DNA from: Bradyrhizobium sp. SK17
Lineage (GTDB): Bacteria; Pseudomonadota; Alphaproteobacteria; Rhizobiales; Xanthobacteraceae
Assembly: GCF_002831585.1 (NCBI RefSeq)
Contig: NZ_CP025113.1
Span: 2,619,001-2,683,000 of the forward strand
Length of the DNA: 64,000 nucleotides
Reading direction: 5' to 3'
A program made the position numbers and the translations under genes. Numbering within the stretch: position 1 is the first letter of the stretch; each line of letters begins with the position of its first letter. Shown one piece after another: positions 29,755 through 38,245 of the stretch. Under the pieces are notes generated by a model, which was given only the letters and a program-made list of their open reading frames with translations, was not told the DNA's origin and ran no database searches.

Positions 29755-30873
29755 ATGAAGCGCATCACCACATTCGCCACCGTTCTGGCGCTGCTCGCAT
29801 GCCCGGCGATGGCGCCGGTGCTCGCCCACACCCCGCAGCAGCCGCCGCACCAGCTCTACAATGAAGGCGACCTCAAGCTCGAAAGCGGTGAGGCGATCAA
29901 GGATTTCTCGATCTCCTACGTCACCCACGGCACGCTGAATGCGAGGAAGTCCAACGCCATCCTGATGGTGACCGCGATCTCGGGCAATCATCACCGGCTC
30001 GATTTCATGATCGGCCCCGGCAAGGCGCTCGACACCGACAAATATTTCATCGTCTGCACCGATGCGATCGGCAACGGGCTGACGACCTCACCGAGCAATT
30101 CGAAGGCGCAGCCGCGGATGCAGTTCCCGAAATTCGTCATTCGCGACATGGTGGAATCGCAGTATCGGCTGATGAAGGAGAAGCTCGGCATCGACCATGT
30201 CGTGGCGGTGGTCGGGCCCTCGATGGGCGGCATGCAGGCGCTGCAATGGGGCGTCAGCCATCCCGGCTACATGGACGCGCTGGTCGCGATGGTGCCGCTG
30301 GCCAAGACGCCGGCGTGGTCGGTCGCGGTAATGGAGGCCTCGCGCAAGGCGATCATGAACGATCCGGCGTGGAAGGACGGCAATTACGAGGCGGCGCCGG
30401 AGAAGGGCCTGCGGCTGTTCCGCGACATCGTCGCGCTGCTCGCGGCGCGCACGCCCGACATGTATGTCGGCCAGTTCAAGTCCGGCCCCGACGTGCTGCC
30501 CTGGATGGCCGAGCAGGAGAGCGCGCTGTGGAAGCTGTTCGACGCCAATGACTGGATCTACCAGAGCTGGGCCTATGACCGGCACGATGTCGGAACCACT
30601 CAAGGCTTCGGTGGCGACACCGCGAAGGCGCTGGCCTCGATCAAGGCGAAGACGCTGATCCTGACCGGCACCAAGGACCTGCTCAATCCCGAGTTCGAGC
30701 CGAACGAGATGGGCAAGAACATCCCCTCCGTGACCATCAGGACGATCAGCCCGGGCAGCGTGACCGGCCACGCCTCGGCCGGCGGTTTCTTTCCGGCGGA
30801 TGTCGAGTTTCTCAATCGCGAGACCGGTGCGTTCCTCGACGGCGTCACCGACGGCGGCAAGAGGCTGAACTGA
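29755..30873 (+). CDS. Exported alpha/beta hydrolase of the homoserine O-acetyltransferase (MetX) superfamily
   Basis: A 372-residue protein with signal peptide (TTFATVLALLACPAMAPVLA) and a MetX-type fold. The nucleophile motif GPSMGGMQALQW (Ser ~158) is exactly that of homoserine acetyltransferases; the later LILTGTKDLLNP carries the acid, and VTGHASAGG the His. True MetX is cytoplasmic, so secretion indicates an exported esterase or acyltransferase homologue rather than methionine biosynthesis. GGGGAGAG precedes the ATG. It is convergent with the gene at 30910, with 36 bp between stops. The substrate is unknown. Confidence 0.88.
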   Translation: MKRITTFATVLALLACPAMAPVLAHTPQQPPHQLYNEGDLKLESGEAIKDFSISYVTHGTLNARKSNAILMVTAISGNHHRLDFMIGPGKALDTDKYFIVCTDAIGNGLTTSPSNSKAQPRMQFPKFVIRDMVESQYRLMKEKLGIDHVVAVVGPSMGGMQALQWGVSHPGYMDALVAMVPLAKTPAWSVAVMEASRKAIMNDPAWKDGNYEAAPEKGLRLFRDIVALLAARTPDMYVGQFKSGPDVLPWMAEQESALWKLFDANDWIYQSWAYDRHDVGTTQGFGGDTAKALASIKAKTLILTGTKDLLNPEFEPNEMGKNIPSVTIRTISPGSVTGHASAGGFFPADVEFLNRETGAFLDGVTDGGKRLN

Positions 30874-30909
30874 TCGCTGAATGGCGCCGTTGCGGGTGTC
30901 GAACTTCCG

Positions 30910-31733
30910 CTAATCCGATGGCGCGACCTTGCCGGTGACGAGGTCGATGACGAACCGCCGCTTCTTCTCGTAGCCGGGCGGCACGAAGGCCTCGCCGGCG
31001 AGGAGGTCGTGATAGAGCTCCTTCGGCTTTGGGAAGCCTTCGCCGCAGGCGCTGCGGATGGTCGCGTCGTCGGCGTAGTCGACATCGACCGCGACGCTGT
31101 CGCGGCGCGGACCCGCGGCGAGGTTGGAGAGGCCGAAATATTTCGGTCCCTCGTTGCACATCACGACATTGGAGCCATAGGCGCTGACCGCATCCTCGGC
31201 GCGGAGCAGGAAGTCCGGCGCGATCTCGATCCGCTTGCCGGACTTGCGCGAGAATGCCATCCGCGTCACCGCGCTTTCGACGATGCCCTGGCCCATGTGG
31301 CCGACCAGGCAGACCAGCGCGTCCTGCTGCTCGTCCCTGGGCAGGACGATGCAATCGTGGCCCTGCGCGCCCGGCAGGAAGCGGATGAAGCGGGTGGCCC
31401 TGCCGGTCTGCTCGAACAGCGCAACGCCGCCGAAATCGGTCGCGTGCGGCTCGCATTCGCTTTCATAATTGACCACCAGCAGCGCATGGCCGGCGGCGAG
31501 GAAGCGCCCGGCGTAGCGCTCCTTGGTCAATTTGACGTCGCAGGCACGGCCGTCGGGATAGGATCTTGCCCGCGTGCAGGTCGATCCCGTGATGTTGGCG
31601 CCGGCACAGAATGTCGCGAGCAGCGCGCGGTCGCTGTCCTGCGCGAAGGCCGGGCCCCCGATATCAACGCGATCGCCGCGCAAAGCGCCGGCGCGAGGCG
31701 GGCCAGGAAGAGGGCGATCGGTGATCTCTGCAT
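30910..31733 (-). pseudogene. Secreted hypothetical protein with apparent frameshift in its signal peptide
   Basis: ATG at 31733 encodes MQRSPIALFLARLAPALCAAI, a signal-peptide core. The mature part (FAQDSDRALLATFCAGANIT through to VIDLVTGKVAPSD) continues in another frame from about 31660. The junction is a G5C3 run (complement of 31652-31659). Adding one base there gives a 274-residue protein with a clean cleavage site in PAFAQD. The mature protein has six or more cysteines and repeated beta-hairpin motifs (DALVCLVGHMGQGI), compatible with a disulfide-stabilised periplasmic domain. No family is recognised. Either a real frameshift has disabled export, or a homopolymer base was missed. Confidence 0.65.
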
Positions 31734-31873
31734 GATATCAAGAACGCTGTCCGCAATGCCGCGGCATTTAGAGCATGATCGTGACGGCCGCGCAGCAATT
31801 TCTGTGGCCTCGGCTCGGGAACCTGTGGGGTGGCTCGGCCGTTGATGCGGCGCAATTCGATTGGAGCCGCATC

Positions 31874-32113
31874 ATGAAATCAATTCTTCTCGTTACCGCC
31901 ATTGCCGTCACCGCGCTTGCCGCCACATCGCCCGCCGATGCCAAGGGCTGCATCAAGGGCGCAATCGTCGGCGGTGTCGCCGGTCATTATGCCGGCCATC
32001 ACGGCATGCTCGGCGCCGCCGCCGGCTGTCTCTATGGCCGCCATCACGCCAAGCAGGTGCGCGAGCAACAGCAGCAGCAACAGGCGCAACCCTCGCAGCA
32101 GGAGAAGCTGTAG
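31874..32113 (+). CDS. Small secreted glycine-zipper-like protein
   Basis: A 79-residue protein with signal peptide (SILLVTAIAVTALAATSPADA) followed by GCIKGAIVGGVAGHYAGHHG and LGAAAGCLYGRHHAKQ, a Gly/Ala/His-rich hairpin with two cysteines typical of short glycine-zipper envelope proteins. The tail is Gln-rich (six consecutive Gln). ATG at 31874 has GGAG nine bases upstream. The function is unknown; related proteins associate with the outer membrane. Confidence 0.75.
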   Translation: MKSILLVTAIAVTALAATSPADAKGCIKGAIVGGVAGHYAGHHGMLGAAAGCLYGRHHAKQVREQQQQQQAQPSQQEKL

Positions 32114-32131
32114 GATCAGTCGTGACGTCGC

Positions 32132-32182
32132 ACCGGGAATGTGGAGTCACATTCCGGGAACGCCGCCCGCGGGGGCGGCGTT
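32132..32182 (+). terminator. Two tandem hairpins after the glycine-zipper gene
   Basis: The first hairpin (about 32132-32158) pairs ccgggaatgtg with cacattccgg. The second is a perfect ten-base stem 32159-32168/32173-32182 with a GCGG loop. The T-rich tail after the second is weak, so this could be a terminator or a leader structure for the next gene. Confidence 0.5.
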
Positions 32183-32207
32183 GTCTCCTTGCGTAACGGA
32201 GACGATG

Positions 32208-32399
32208 ATGACGAAACCAAGGACCAAGACCATCCAGCCCGTTCCCGACGACAACAAGAGCCATAAGGGCCCCGGCAGCACCCCAGGCGTTCCCCTCGAT
32301 ACCACCAAGGGCCATCGCGACGACGAGAAGCACAATATCCGCGAGCAGGCCGCGCACGGCAACCTGACCCAGAACACCAGCAACCGGCGCTCGGGGTAA
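32208..32399 (+). CDS. Small hydrophilic conserved hypothetical protein
   Basis: A 63-residue protein, very hydrophilic and without predicted secondary structure: MTKPRTKTIQPVPDDN, GPGSTPGVPLDTTKGHRDDE, KHNIREQAAHGNLTQNTSN. ATG at 32208 has GGAG six bases upstream; an ATG at 32205 is too close. It resembles short disordered proteins of unknown role in Bradyrhizobium, possibly stress related. It ends just before a repeat element. Confidence 0.65.
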   Translation: MTKPRTKTIQPVPDDNKSHKGPGSTPGVPLDTTKGHRDDEKHNIREQAAHGNLTQNTSNRRSG

Positions 32400-32423
32400 G
32401 GCAGAGCTGCCAAGTCCTCCGCT

Positions 32424-32546
32424 GTCGTCCTGGCGAAAGCCAGGACCCATAACCACCGCCTTCGATTGTGAACGGGACCCGCGGCCCCGGCGCCGCGCGA
32501 CAAATGCACATTTGGGGTAATGGGTCCTGGCATTCGCCAGGACGAC
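32424..32546. repeat. Inverted-repeat element, family D, copy 1
   Basis: Arms at 32424-32450 and 32519-32546 (gtcgtcctggcgaaagccag / ctggcattcgccaggacgac) are inverted copies, each with an internal hairpin. A related element lies at 52772-52892. This and its flanks fill the 324-bp gene-free stretch 32400-32723. Confidence 0.8.
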
Positions 32547-32723
32547 GTCGGTGGATGGTTCTCGCTTCAAGATGCCAGACAGCGCGGTGCCATCACCCGT
32601 GGAAGCCCGGTTCGCTCTGCGATCGCGTTCTCCAGGCGTGACCCGCATCACGTCGTGAACGATCTCTCGCGGCTAACTTGGCGGCATCGGATCGTCCGAT
32701 GACCTGAACCAGGGATCGCCGCC

Positions 32724-33110
32724 ATGAACGCCATCGCCGCACCGAAATCATCCGCGCAGAACCGGCTCGAAGGCTTTGCGCTCACCGCTGTCCTGCAAGG
32801 CCTGCCGACGTTTGCCGCCGCCGCGCTGGTGCTGAAGGTGATGGGCGCCCCGGAAATCGTCGGCGAACGCGGCGGCGCCGCGGTCTATGTCGTGCTGGCG
32901 TCGCTGGTCTACGCCGCGCTCACGCCATGGCTCGGCGCGAAATTCCCGAAGCGCTTCGTGCATGTCCATGCGCCTGTCTTCTTCGACGCCAGCCTGTCCG
33001 TCTCCGAGAAGGTCGCGCAGTGGCGAAGCCAGCCGACGGTCTCGCTGCAACTGATGACCACGATGATCACGATGTCGCTGCTGGCAGTCGCAGTCGCCAG
33101 CCTCCGCTGA
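32724..33110 (+). CDS. Membrane protein of unknown function
   Basis: A 128-residue protein with three likely membrane helices (TAVLQGLPTFAAAALVLKVM, AVYVVLASLVYAALTPWLG, LQLMTTMITMSLLAVAVASL) and a central HVHAPVFFDASLSVSEKV loop. The ATG is preceded by AGGGATCGCCGCC. No family is identified. It lies 37 bp upstream of a GNAT gene on the same strand, so the two may be co-transcribed. Confidence 0.7.
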   Translation: MNAIAAPKSSAQNRLEGFALTAVLQGLPTFAAAALVLKVMGAPEIVGERGGAAVYVVLASLVYAALTPWLGAKFPKRFVHVHAPVFFDASLSVSEKVAQWRSQPTVSLQLMTTMITMSLLAVAVASLR

Positions 33111-33147
33111 GCTTGCACTTCCCCGCTGATCGGCCTTATCTGCTCGC

Positions 33148-33648
33148 ATGCAGATCAGGGACGAACACCCCGAGGACGCCGCCGCGATCGGCGAGCTCAC
33201 GGCCGCCGCCTTCGCCGACGCGCCGCACGCCAGCGGCACCGAGGCCCGCATCGTCGCGGCGTTGCGCCAGGCCGGCGCGCTGACGCTCTCGCTGGTGGCG
33301 ACCGCCGACGACGGACGCATCGTCGGCCACGCTGCCTTCTCGCCGGTGCAGATCGATCGGGCGGCCGGGCGCTGGTACGGCCTCGGTCCGGTGTCGGTGA
33401 CGCCCGAATTGCAGCGCCAGGGCATCGGCGGCGCATTGATCCGCAGGGGCCTGGACCGGCTTGCGGCACTGGGCGCGGAGGGTTGCGTCGCGCTCGGCGA
33501 TCCCGCCTATTACGGACGCTTCGGCTTCGTCAGCGATCCCGCGCTCACCTATGGCGGCGAAGCGAGCCGATACTTCCAGCGCCGCGTGCTGAAGGGCGAT
33601 CCGCCGCAGGGGGATGTCAGTTATCATCCGGGGTTCGCTGTCGCGTGA
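33148..33648 (+). CDS. GNAT N-acetyltransferase (YhbS-like)
   Basis: A 166-residue GNAT enzyme. The acetyl-CoA-binding loop GLGPVSVTPELQRQGIGGAL (R/QxxGxG) lies near residues 80-98, and the C-terminal GDPAYYGRFGFV is the YhbS-type extension seen in predicted acetyltransferases. Full length and collinear with the family. The acceptor is unknown. The start is the first ATG after a TTATC-rich gap with no strong ribosome site, consistent with coupling to the membrane gene 37 bp upstream. Confidence 0.9.
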   Translation: MQIRDEHPEDAAAIGELTAAAFADAPHASGTEARIVAALRQAGALTLSLVATADDGRIVGHAAFSPVQIDRAAGRWYGLGPVSVTPELQRQGIGGALIRRGLDRLAALGAEGCVALGDPAYYGRFGFVSDPALTYGGEASRYFQRRVLKGDPPQGDVSYHPGFAVA

Positions 33649-33693
33649 CGAGGCAGAGGGCGCCAATCGCAACTGCGATTCTGAGGGAATGAT

Positions 33694-34125
33694 CTAGGAC
33701 GACGCTGTTGATGATAGCGTCATTTCCTCGATCCTGACCGGCGCCGCGCCAAAATCGCTGAACCTCACCCAGCGCGGCCGAACCCGTACATAACCGATAT
33801 TCGGCCACGCTTCGCGCTCGGGCCCGTCCGGCCACGCGGCGAAATACACTTGCTTGCACGCATACAGCTCCGTGCCGGTCGGAAAGTCGGCTACGCCCTC
33901 GACCTGCGCGGTCTGCTCGGCGTCCCAGCCGATCACCAGCGCGGCGCGAGGGTTTGTGCGCAAGTTCTGGTATTTGCGCGAGGTGGTCAGCGTGTCGAAG
34001 ATGATCTCGAGGTCGTCACTGATGCCGATACCGACGACGGCGGCCTGTGGCGCGCCGTCGTGGATCGTGCTGGCCACCGCAAGCCGATGCTTCCGCAGGA
34101 AGGCGACAAGCTCGGCGCGTGTCAT
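33694..34125 (-). CDS. Pyridoxamine 5'-phosphate oxidase-like FMN-binding protein
   Basis: A 143-residue split-barrel flavin protein: ELVAFLRKHRLAVASTIHDG at the N-terminus, then FDTLTTSRKYQNLRTNPRAA, the FMN-phosphate-binding strand-turn of the PNPOx-like family. The C-terminal RPRWVRFSDF motif is typical of general-stress or F420/FMN oxidoreductase relatives. It likely acts as a small flavin reductase, not as the true vitamin B6 oxidase, which is longer. ATG at 34125 is used; the frame extends to 34218 but homology begins at MTRAEL. The ribosome site is weak. Confidence 0.85.
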   Translation of the reverse strand: MTRAELVAFLRKHRLAVASTIHDGAPQAAVVGIGISDDLEIIFDTLTTSRKYQNLRTNPRAALVIGWDAEQTAQVEGVADFPTGTELYACKQVYFAAWPDGPEREAWPNIGYVRVRPRWVRFSDFGAAPVRIEEMTLSSTASS

Positions 34126-34202
34126 ATTTGTTTGAGCATGGTCTCTTCGGAAAACCGCTTCGCACTTTGCGCTAACGCGGCCCTTCGGGTCCGGATCATG
34201 CT

Positions 34203-37118
34203 CTACCTCTTCTTCCATCCGCCGCGCTTGCCGGGCGCGCCGCCGCTCGACCGTGCCGACGGGCCGAACTCCGGGCCCGACTGCCGCGAGTCGGTTGGCT
34301 GGATGATGCGGCTGGTGGTGCCGAACGGTTTGGCCGGCAGCGCGCCGCCGGGGCGGAATGGCAGCGATTCCGGGCCGTGCATCTCGTCGAGGTCGGGCTT
34401 GTGCACCCGCGAGCCTGACTTGCCGCCACCGCGGCTTGCCTTGAGCGAGGTCTGCGCCGACTTGTTCTTCAGCGCGGCGACCGGGAGGTTGGCGGCATCG
34501 CCGTACTTCCTGGTGCCGGCATAGGCGCCGGCCTGCTTCTGCACGTTGCGCTGCTTGGCGGTGGGGTCGTCGACCACGGCCATCTCGGTGGCACGCAGCC
34601 GCTTGACCTCGTCGCGCAGGCGGGCGGCTTCCTCGAAGTTCAGGTCGGCGGCGGCCTCGCGCATTCGCGTTTCGAGGTCGCTCAGCACGGCCTCGAAATT
34701 GTGCCCGATCGAGATCACGTCGTCGGCCATGCCGCCGTCGCCGATCTCGACCAGCACGTGGTCGCGCTCATAGACCGAGTTGAGGATGTCGCCGATCGAC
34801 TTCTTGACGCTCTCCGGCGTGATGCCGTGGGCTTCGTTGTATTCGACCTGCTTCTCGCGGCGCCGCGTGGTCTCGGCCATCGCGCGCTCCATCGAGCCGG
34901 TCATCTGGTCGGCGTAGAGGATCACCTTGCCGTCGACGTTGCGCGCGGCGCGGCCGATGGTCTGGATCAGCGAGGTCTCGCTACGCAGGAAACCTTCCTT
35001 GTCGGCGTCGAGGATCGCGACCAGCGCGCATTCCGGAATGTCGAGGCCTTCGCGCAACAGATTGATGCCGACCAGCGCGTCGAACGCGCCGAGGCGGAGA
35101 TCCCGGATGATCTCGATGCGCTCGATGGTGTCGATATCGGAGTGCATGTAGCGGACGCGGATGCCCTGCTCATGCAGATATTCGGTCAGGTCCTCGGCCA
35201 TCCGCTTGGTCAGCACCGTGATCAGCGAGCGATAGCCGGCCGCGGCGGTCGCGCGCACCTCGCCGACGAGGTCGTCGACCTGGGTGCGGGCCGGGCGGAT
35301 GTCCACGGGGGGATCGATGAGGCCGGTCGGGCGGATCACCTGCTCGACGAACACGCCGCCACTTTCGTTGAGCTCCCAGCCGCTCGGCGTCGCCGACACC
35401 GCGACCGTCTGCGGCCGCATCATGTCCCATTCCTCGAAGCGGAGCGGGCGGTTGTCCATGCAGGAGGGCAGGCGGAAGCCGTATTCGGCGAGCGTCGCCT
35501 TGCGGCGGAAGTCGCCGCGGAACATGCCGCCGATCTGCGGCACGGTGACGTGGCTCTCGTCGGCGAACACCAGCGCGTTGTCGGGGACATATTCGAACAG
35601 CGTCGGCGGCGGCTCGCCGGGACGGCGGCCGGTGAGGTAGCGCGAATAGTTCTCGATGCCGGCGCAGCTTCCTGTCGCCTCCATCATCTCGAGGTCGAAG
35701 GTGGTGCGCTGCTCGAGCCGCTGCGCTTCGAGCAGGCGGCCCTGATCGTTGAGCTGGTCGAGCCGCATCTTCAATTCAGACTTGATCGACTTGATTGCCT
35801 GCACCAAGGTCGGGCGCGGTGTCACATAGTGCGAATTGGCGTACATCTTGATGAATTCGAGCTCGTCCTGCTTGTGGCCGGTGAGCGGATCGAACTCCTC
35901 GATGGTCTCGATGGTGTCGCCGAACAGGTTCACGCGCCAGGCGCGATCCTCATAGTGCGCCGGGAAGATGTCGATGACGTCGCCGCGGACGCGGAAGGTG
36001 CCGCGGGTGAAGTCGGCCTGGGTGCGCTTGTATTGCAGCGCCACCAGGTCGGCGATCAATTGCCGCTGGTCGATCCGCTCGCCCTTCTTCAGCGCGAAGG
36101 TCATCGCGGTGTAGGTCTCGACCGAGCCGATACCGTAGATGCAGGACACCGAAGCGACGATGATGACGTCGTCGCGCTCCAGCAGCGCACGCGTCGCCGA
36201 GTGGCGCATGCGGTCGATCTGCTCGTTGATCGAGGAATCCTTCTCGATATAGGTGTCGGTACGCGGAACGTAGGCTTCCGGCTGGTAGTAGTCGTAGTAC
36301 GAGACGAAATACTCGACCGCGTTGTCGGGGAAGAAGCTCTTGAACTCGCCATAGAGCTGGGCGGCCAGCGTCTTGTTCGGTGCCAGGATCAGCGCCGGGC
36401 GCTGCGTCGCCTCGATCACCTGCGCCATGGTGTAGGTCTTGCCCGAGCCGGTGACGCCGAGCAGCACCTGGGTGCGGTCGTTGCGGTTGATGCCTTCGAC
36501 CAGTTCGGCGATCGCGGTCGGCTGGTCGCCCTTGGGCTCGTAGGCGGACTTGAGCTCGAAGCGCACGCCGCCTTCGGACTTTTCCGGGCGCGGCGGCCGG
36601 TGCGGGGTCCACACCCGCATCGAGCCGTCGTCCTTGCGGAACTCGGGACGGCCGTCGCGGATCAGGTTTTCCAGCGCGTCGGCGGTGGCCTTGACGCCGA
36701 GTGCCTCCATCTTGCTGCGCGGCGGGCGGGCCAGTGCCTCGTCGTCATCCTCGGCGGTCGGCAGGCCGAGCTGCCGCGCCAGTTCCGGATCGAGGGTCGG
36801 GATGGTGGCCGAGGTGCCGTAATTGGCCTGCGGCGCCTCCTCGAGGCCCGCGGCGTCGCGCTTGGCGACAGTCTCGCCGGTCTCGCGCGTCGAGGCCCGC
36901 GCGCGATGCGCGGCGGCCTCGCCCCCGGCGCGGCGATCCCAGGAATTGTCCGGCGGCGGCTGCAAGCCGGTCCCCGAACCCATGCCGGCATCGCCGCGAT
37001 TGATTGCGGGATTGAGCAGTTCGGCCAGCGCCGGTCCGATCGGTTGGACCTCAGGACGGTGTGCCTTGGATTTTGGGGTTTTGCCGGGCTTTTTCGGAGT
37101 GTTCGGTGTCTTCGCCAT
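34203..37118 (-). CDS. uvrB: UvrABC system protein B
   Basis: A 971-residue UvrB, about 300 residues longer than the Escherichia coli protein. Residues ~1-185 and the last ~70 are low-complexity, basic, probably disordered additions. The core carries Walker [11 protein letters not shown] (~225), the damage-probing beta-hairpin region [32 protein letters not shown] (motif II), and QTIGRAARN (motif VI). Near residue 850 is the C-terminal UVR domain ([20 protein letters not shown]) that contacts UvrC. UvrB verifies lesions delivered by UvrA and recruits UvrC in nucleotide excision repair. No LexA box was found upstream by eye. The gene is monocistronic here. Confidence 0.97.
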   Translation of the reverse strand: MAKTPNTPKKPGKTPKSKAHRPEVQPIGPALAELLNPAINRGDAGMGSGTGLQPPPDNSWDRRAGGEAAAHRARASTRETGETVAKRDAAGLEEAPQANYGTSATIPTLDPELARQLGLPTAEDDDEALARPPRSKMEALGVKATADALENLIRDGRPEFRKDDGSMRVWTPHRPPRPEKSEGGVRFELKSAYEPKGDQPTAIAELVEGINRNDRTQVLLGVTGSGKTYTMAQVIEATQRPALILAPNKTLAAQLYGEFKSFFPDNAVEYFVSYYDYYQPEAYVPRTDTYIEKDSSINEQIDRMRHSATRALLERDDVIIVASVSCIYGIGSVETYTAMTFALKKGERIDQRQLIADLVALQYKRTQADFTRGTFRVRGDVIDIFPAHYEDRAWRVNLFGDTIETIEEFDPLTGHKQDELEFIKMYANSHYVTPRPTLVQAIKSIKSELKMRLDQLNDQGRLLEAQRLEQRTTFDLEMMEATGSCAGIENYSRYLTGRRPGEPPPTLFEYVPDNALVFADESHVTVPQIGGMFRGDFRRKATLAEYGFRLPSCMDNRPLRFEEWDMMRPQTVAVSATPSGWELNESGGVFVEQVIRPTGLIDPPVDIRPARTQVDDLVGEVRATAAAGYRSLITVLTKRMAEDLTEYLHEQGIRVRYMHSDIDTIERIEIIRDLRLGAFDALVGINLLREGLDIPECALVAILDADKEGFLRSETSLIQTIGRAARNVDGKVILYADQMTGSMERAMAETTRRREKQVEYNEAHGITPESVKKSIGDILNSVYERDHVLVEIGDGGMADDVISIGHNFEAVLSDLETRMREAAADLNFEEAARLRDEVKRLRATEMAVVDDPTAKQRNVQKQAGAYAGTRKYGDAANLPVAALKNKSAQTSLKASRGGGKSGSRVHKPDLDEMHGPESLPFRPGGALPAKPFGTTSRIIQPTDSRQSGPEFGPSARSSGGAPGKRGGWKKR

Positions 37119-37266
37119 GCCCCGAATATGGGACGAGTCCGGCAGCGAGAAAAGGGCAAATGGCGCCCGGAATCGCGCACCGGCGAGGCTGCTGACAGCA
37201 GGGTGTCAGCAGGGCGTGCGCGCGAGAGGCCGCCGGTTGCGGCAGCCTCCGTCGCGAAGGACCGGC

Positions 37267-37506
37267 CTATTTCGTGTAACCCTGGCTCGTGCAGTACCAG
37301 AACGCGGTCCCCGAATTCTCGCCATGGTCGATCAGCCATTTTCGGCAGGCGTCGTAGTTGACGGCGTAGCGTTTGGCGCAAGGCTGCGGCGCCATATAGA
37401 AGCCGACGCTGCTGCTGCATTTGAATTCGGCGGCCTGTGCCGGCGAGCTTGAGATCGACAGCAAGCCGATAACGGGTACGGTCGCGAGAAGCGCAACAAT
37501 CTTCAT
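37267..37506 (-). CDS. Small secreted cysteine-containing protein
   Basis: A 79-residue protein with signal peptide (MKIVALLATVPVIGLLSISS, cleavage near AQA-AEF) and a ~50-residue mature domain with four cysteines (FKCSSSVGFYMAPQPCAKRY, YDACRKWL, WYCTSQGY). GAGAGGGG lies six bases before ATG 37506; ATG 37512 overlaps that site and is unlikely. Probably disulfide-bonded in the periplasm. No function is recognised. It is leftward, upstream of uvrB but separated by a 148-bp gap with a small imperfect hairpin around 37188-37216. Confidence 0.7.
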   Translation of the reverse strand: MKIVALLATVPVIGLLSISSSPAQAAEFKCSSSVGFYMAPQPCAKRYAVNYDACRKWLIDHGENSGTAFWYCTSQGYTK

Positions 37507-37650
37507 AGCCATCCCCTCTCGATTGCAGGACGGCGACCATCGCCGTCCCCGGCCACAACCTAACAGATCAGGGCTCCGCTCTCACTCGGAAAGCTGAGCG
37601 TTCGATTTGGCCGTCCGTTGGCGGGAGCAGTCAGCAGCGCGGCGCCGTCG

Positions 37651-37857
37651 TCACGCCCGCGGCAGGTCGACGATGTCGAGATGGATGCTGCCGCAGCCGT
37701 CGCAGCGCATGGTCCAGTATTCGGCGGCGCGGCCGGGAATCACGCGCAGCAGCGAGAGCTGGGCGGCACATTCCGGGCAAACGGTTCGGACTTGCGGCGG
37801 CCAGATCGGATCCGGCTCGCATTGCGGGACGATCGCGACCACGACATTGCCGGTCAC
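37651..37857 (-). CDS. Small zinc-ribbon protein
   Basis: A 68-residue protein from GTG at 37857; it has CPEC near residue 27 and CDGC near residue 52, a compact CxxC...CxxC zinc ribbon (RTVCPECAAQLSLL and YWTMRCDGCGSIHLD). The upstream part of the frame overlaps the next gene and is rejected. No strong ribosome site is visible, so the start is uncertain; translation may be coupled to the gene at 37893, which ends 36 bp upstream. Likely a structural or nucleic-acid-binding domain; function unknown. Confidence 0.55.
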   Translation of the reverse strand: MTGNVVVAIVPQCEPDPIWPPQVRTVCPECAAQLSLLRVIPGRAAEYWTMRCDGCGSIHLDIVDLPRA

Positions 37858-37892
37858 GCCGACGCTGCGGCCGCCGGCATTGTCATGCCATG

Positions 37893-38090
37893 TCAGTGCG
37901 GGAGCCGGTCGATGGCTCTCTTCGCGTCGGCGATCGCCGCATCCGGATCGGACCACGCAAAGCCGATGTCGAGCGTCGGAAACGGCATGCCATCGATGAC
38001 GACCGGCCTTTGATCGACCCGTTGAACCCTGGCGTGCCATTGCCCCTTCCCCACCTCGAACGACCTGATCTCAAAACCGCCGTAGATCAT
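37893..38090 (-). CDS. Small hypothetical protein
   Basis: A 65-residue soluble protein (MIYGGFEIRSFEVGKGQWHA, then FPTLDIGFAWSDPDAAIADA and KRAIDRLPH). ATG at 38090 has GAGG six bases upstream; the longer frame to 38132 has none. The pattern of strands followed by a helix suggests a small alpha/beta domain with an exposed phosphate- or ligand-binding role, but no family can be named. Same strand and 35 bp from the zinc-ribbon gene; the two probably form an operon. Confidence 0.65.
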   Translation of the reverse strand: MIYGGFEIRSFEVGKGQWHARVQRVDQRPVVIDGMPFPTLDIGFAWSDPDAAIADAKRAIDRLPH

Positions 38091-38245
38091 GCGCGACCTC
38101 GAAATGCCCCTCTCGAACGAGAGCACGGGCACGCGGGGCCAAATGTGAACCAGATCACAAATCTCGCGGTTTATTTCCGCGGTGCAAAGCAGTTCCGATT
38201 TTTTGTTTTACCGCGGCTTCTTCAGGTGGACTGCACGAAAGCGTG

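Noticed and set aside
31902..32399. 165-codon rightward frame covering the glycine-zipper gene
   Set aside because: Only its last 63 codons, from ATG 32208 with a ribosome site, look real; the rest overlaps a secreted-protein gene in another frame.
37188..37216. Hairpin between the small secreted gene and uvrB as a terminator
   Set aside because: The stem is imperfect and no T run follows on either strand.
34701..37361. 886-codon rightward frame opposite uvrB
   Set aside because: Antisense shadow of a confidently identified gene.
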